DNA of 64,000 nt from Semisulcospira habei. Its lineage: Eukaryota > Mollusca > Gastropoda > Semisulcospiridae. How positions within the stretch are numbered: the stretch's first letter is position 1; each line of letters begins with the position of its first letter. Location: assembly GCA_036245525.1 (NCBI GenBank), contig BTPG01000004.1:157677505-157741504 (forward strand), written 5' to 3'. Under the pieces are notes generated by a model. That model did not search any database. It had not been told where the DNA came from and saw only the letters and a list, made by a program, of their open reading frames with translations. A program made the translations under genes and the position numbers. Shown here in pieces: positions 63,030 to 64,000 of this stretch.

Positions 63030-63800
63030 TTTTTTTTTTCTCAAAATGTATGCATTTTTTGCACATCTGTCAAGCCCCGTGACCCTTCACCTTTGTGAGG
63101 GGTCAACTAAATTAGCTTGCATTAAAAGGTCTTTTCTTCAGCTACTTTGTACCAAATGTGATTGAAAAGTCTGAAAAAAAAACCCAACAAAAAACCCCCA
63201 CAAAATACAACAAGAAAACACTAAAATTCTACCTACAATTTGCATTTTTTTCACATTTGCAGACCTCTTGTGAGCCTTGACCGTTTCGAGGGTTCTACCA
63301 AAGGACAGTAAACTTTGGGTATAACAATTCACATGGGGTCCCAAATGTTCTGGTTGTTATATCAAAAGTTTGTAATAAGCGAAGAAGTGAAAAAGTGCTG
63401 TCGGAAAATAAGTGTTGTTATATTCGACATTTGTTATGCCCGAGCTTGTCATAAGAGAAGTCGACTGTAGTATGAGTAGAAATGTCTTATCATCAGGTAT
63501 CTCTGTAGCAAAATTCGGTTTGACGTTGAAAAACAAAAATGTGAAAAGCATTTGTCCTATTTCTGGACCCCTGTGAACTTGACCTTTGAGAGAGGTCAGT
63601 AAAATCGGTACGTTTAGAAAGGTTTTGCCAAAAAGTGTCCTTGGGCTAAGTTTCAAGTCTGTGGTTTTAGTAGTCTCTAAGATAATGCCAGAGTTAAGGC
63701 GAGCTAGGGCACCTCAGCGCAATTTTGTTAGTTTAAGGACATATGTTTTATTGTATATCCTTAGAATCAGTATTTGTCTGTCCTGAACGCTCCGACATGC
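63030..63800. repeat. Non-coding interspersed sequence with TGACC/GGTCA words
   Basis: CCGTGACCCTTCACCTTTGT..AGGGGTCA, GAGCCTTGACCGTTTCGAGG and GAACTTGACCTTTGAGAGAG-GTCA recur at about 230-bp intervals, each preceded by GCATTTT..CACAT..TGT-type sequence. This points to an old tandem or repeated module. No gene. Confidence 0.5.
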
Positions 63801-63823
63801 TCATTTAGTCAGGAAGGCTCACC

Positions 63824-63876
63824 GTTGCCATGGCAACGAACACTAAGTGACCGTTACACCTGGTTGCTAAGGAAAC
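63824..63876. promoter_or_regulatory. Paired X-box-like palindromes (RFX sites)
   Basis: GTTGCCATGGCAAC at 63824-63837 is a perfect palindrome and matches the known RFX X-box consensus. GTTGCTAAGGAAAC at 63863-63876 is a second, weaker match 25 bp later. They may belong to the repeat module and not to a gene promoter. Confidence 0.5.
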
Positions 63877-63920
63877 AAAGTTCGGCTATCTTTGATGCTT
63901 CTGAAAAGCCAAATTTGGTA

Positions 63921-63926
<6 letters not shown>

Positions 63927-64000
<74 letters not shown>
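63927..64000. repeat. (TA)n microsatellite at the window edge
   Basis: Uninterrupted TA units running off the window. Confidence 0.98.

Overview
This is a eukaryotic nuclear scaffold segment, most likely from a lophotrochozoan invertebrate and probably a marine gastropod mollusc (inference). The reasons are intron-split animal genes with GT..AG junctions, a phosphagen kinase of the arginine kinase type, several L2/CR1/RTE-like non-LTR retrotransposons, tRNA-derived SINEs and many palindromic MITEs. A 500-base run of N (18501-19000) marks a scaffold gap. There is no bacterial operon, CRISPR array or rRNA.

Host genes are three small sets of exons in a sea of repeats. (1) A xanthine dehydrogenase-like gene on the minus strand has six consecutive, phase-compatible exons at 13501 down to 1089. 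Together they encode about 240 residues of the molybdenum-cofactor domain. (2) An unidentified plus-strand gene has an internal exon at 23308-23466 and a terminal exon at 26028-26350. (3) The 3' half of an arginine kinase-like gene lies on the minus strand, with exons at 59516-59351, 57852-57672 and 45605-45439. Its last intron is 12 kb long.

Mobile DNA layout: 0-5 kb holds palindromic TTAA-ended elements, a SINE and a telomere-motif minisatellite. 5.3-9.6 kb and 14.2-18.5 kb hold two near full-length copies of one L2-like LINE. 9.77-11.2 kb is a 55-bp satellite. 19-20.5 kb is another LINE. 23.5-26 kb is CA-rich, G-rich and compositionally odd DNA. 26.8-29.1 kb is a cluster of TTAA palindromic elements. 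29.3-30.9 kb is a Tc1/mariner element with perfect terminal repeats and a dead transposase. 33.2-34.4 kb is a three-level nested insertion stack. 40.3-42.6 kb is a LINE split by a small LTR-like element. 46.8-48.6 kb is a LINE ORF1 with a GDSN/GTND hydrolase-like segment. 58.7-63 kb holds three further LINE fragments.

The most interesting object is in the last arginine kinase intron. At 51.5-57.0 kb lies a dense, intronless, AT-rich block of about seven ORFs on both strands with almost no spacing. It is preceded by a complex direct-repeat region at 49.4-50.8 kb built around a GC palindrome. The organisation resembles an integrated virus-like or self-replicating element. It is broken by frameshifts and by a 5'-truncated LINE with an 8-bp target duplication. 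A second theme is a superfamily of TTAA-flanked, long-hairpin MITEs (at least three unrelated hairpin cores inside one shared terminal repeat), which fits piggyBac-type mobilisation.
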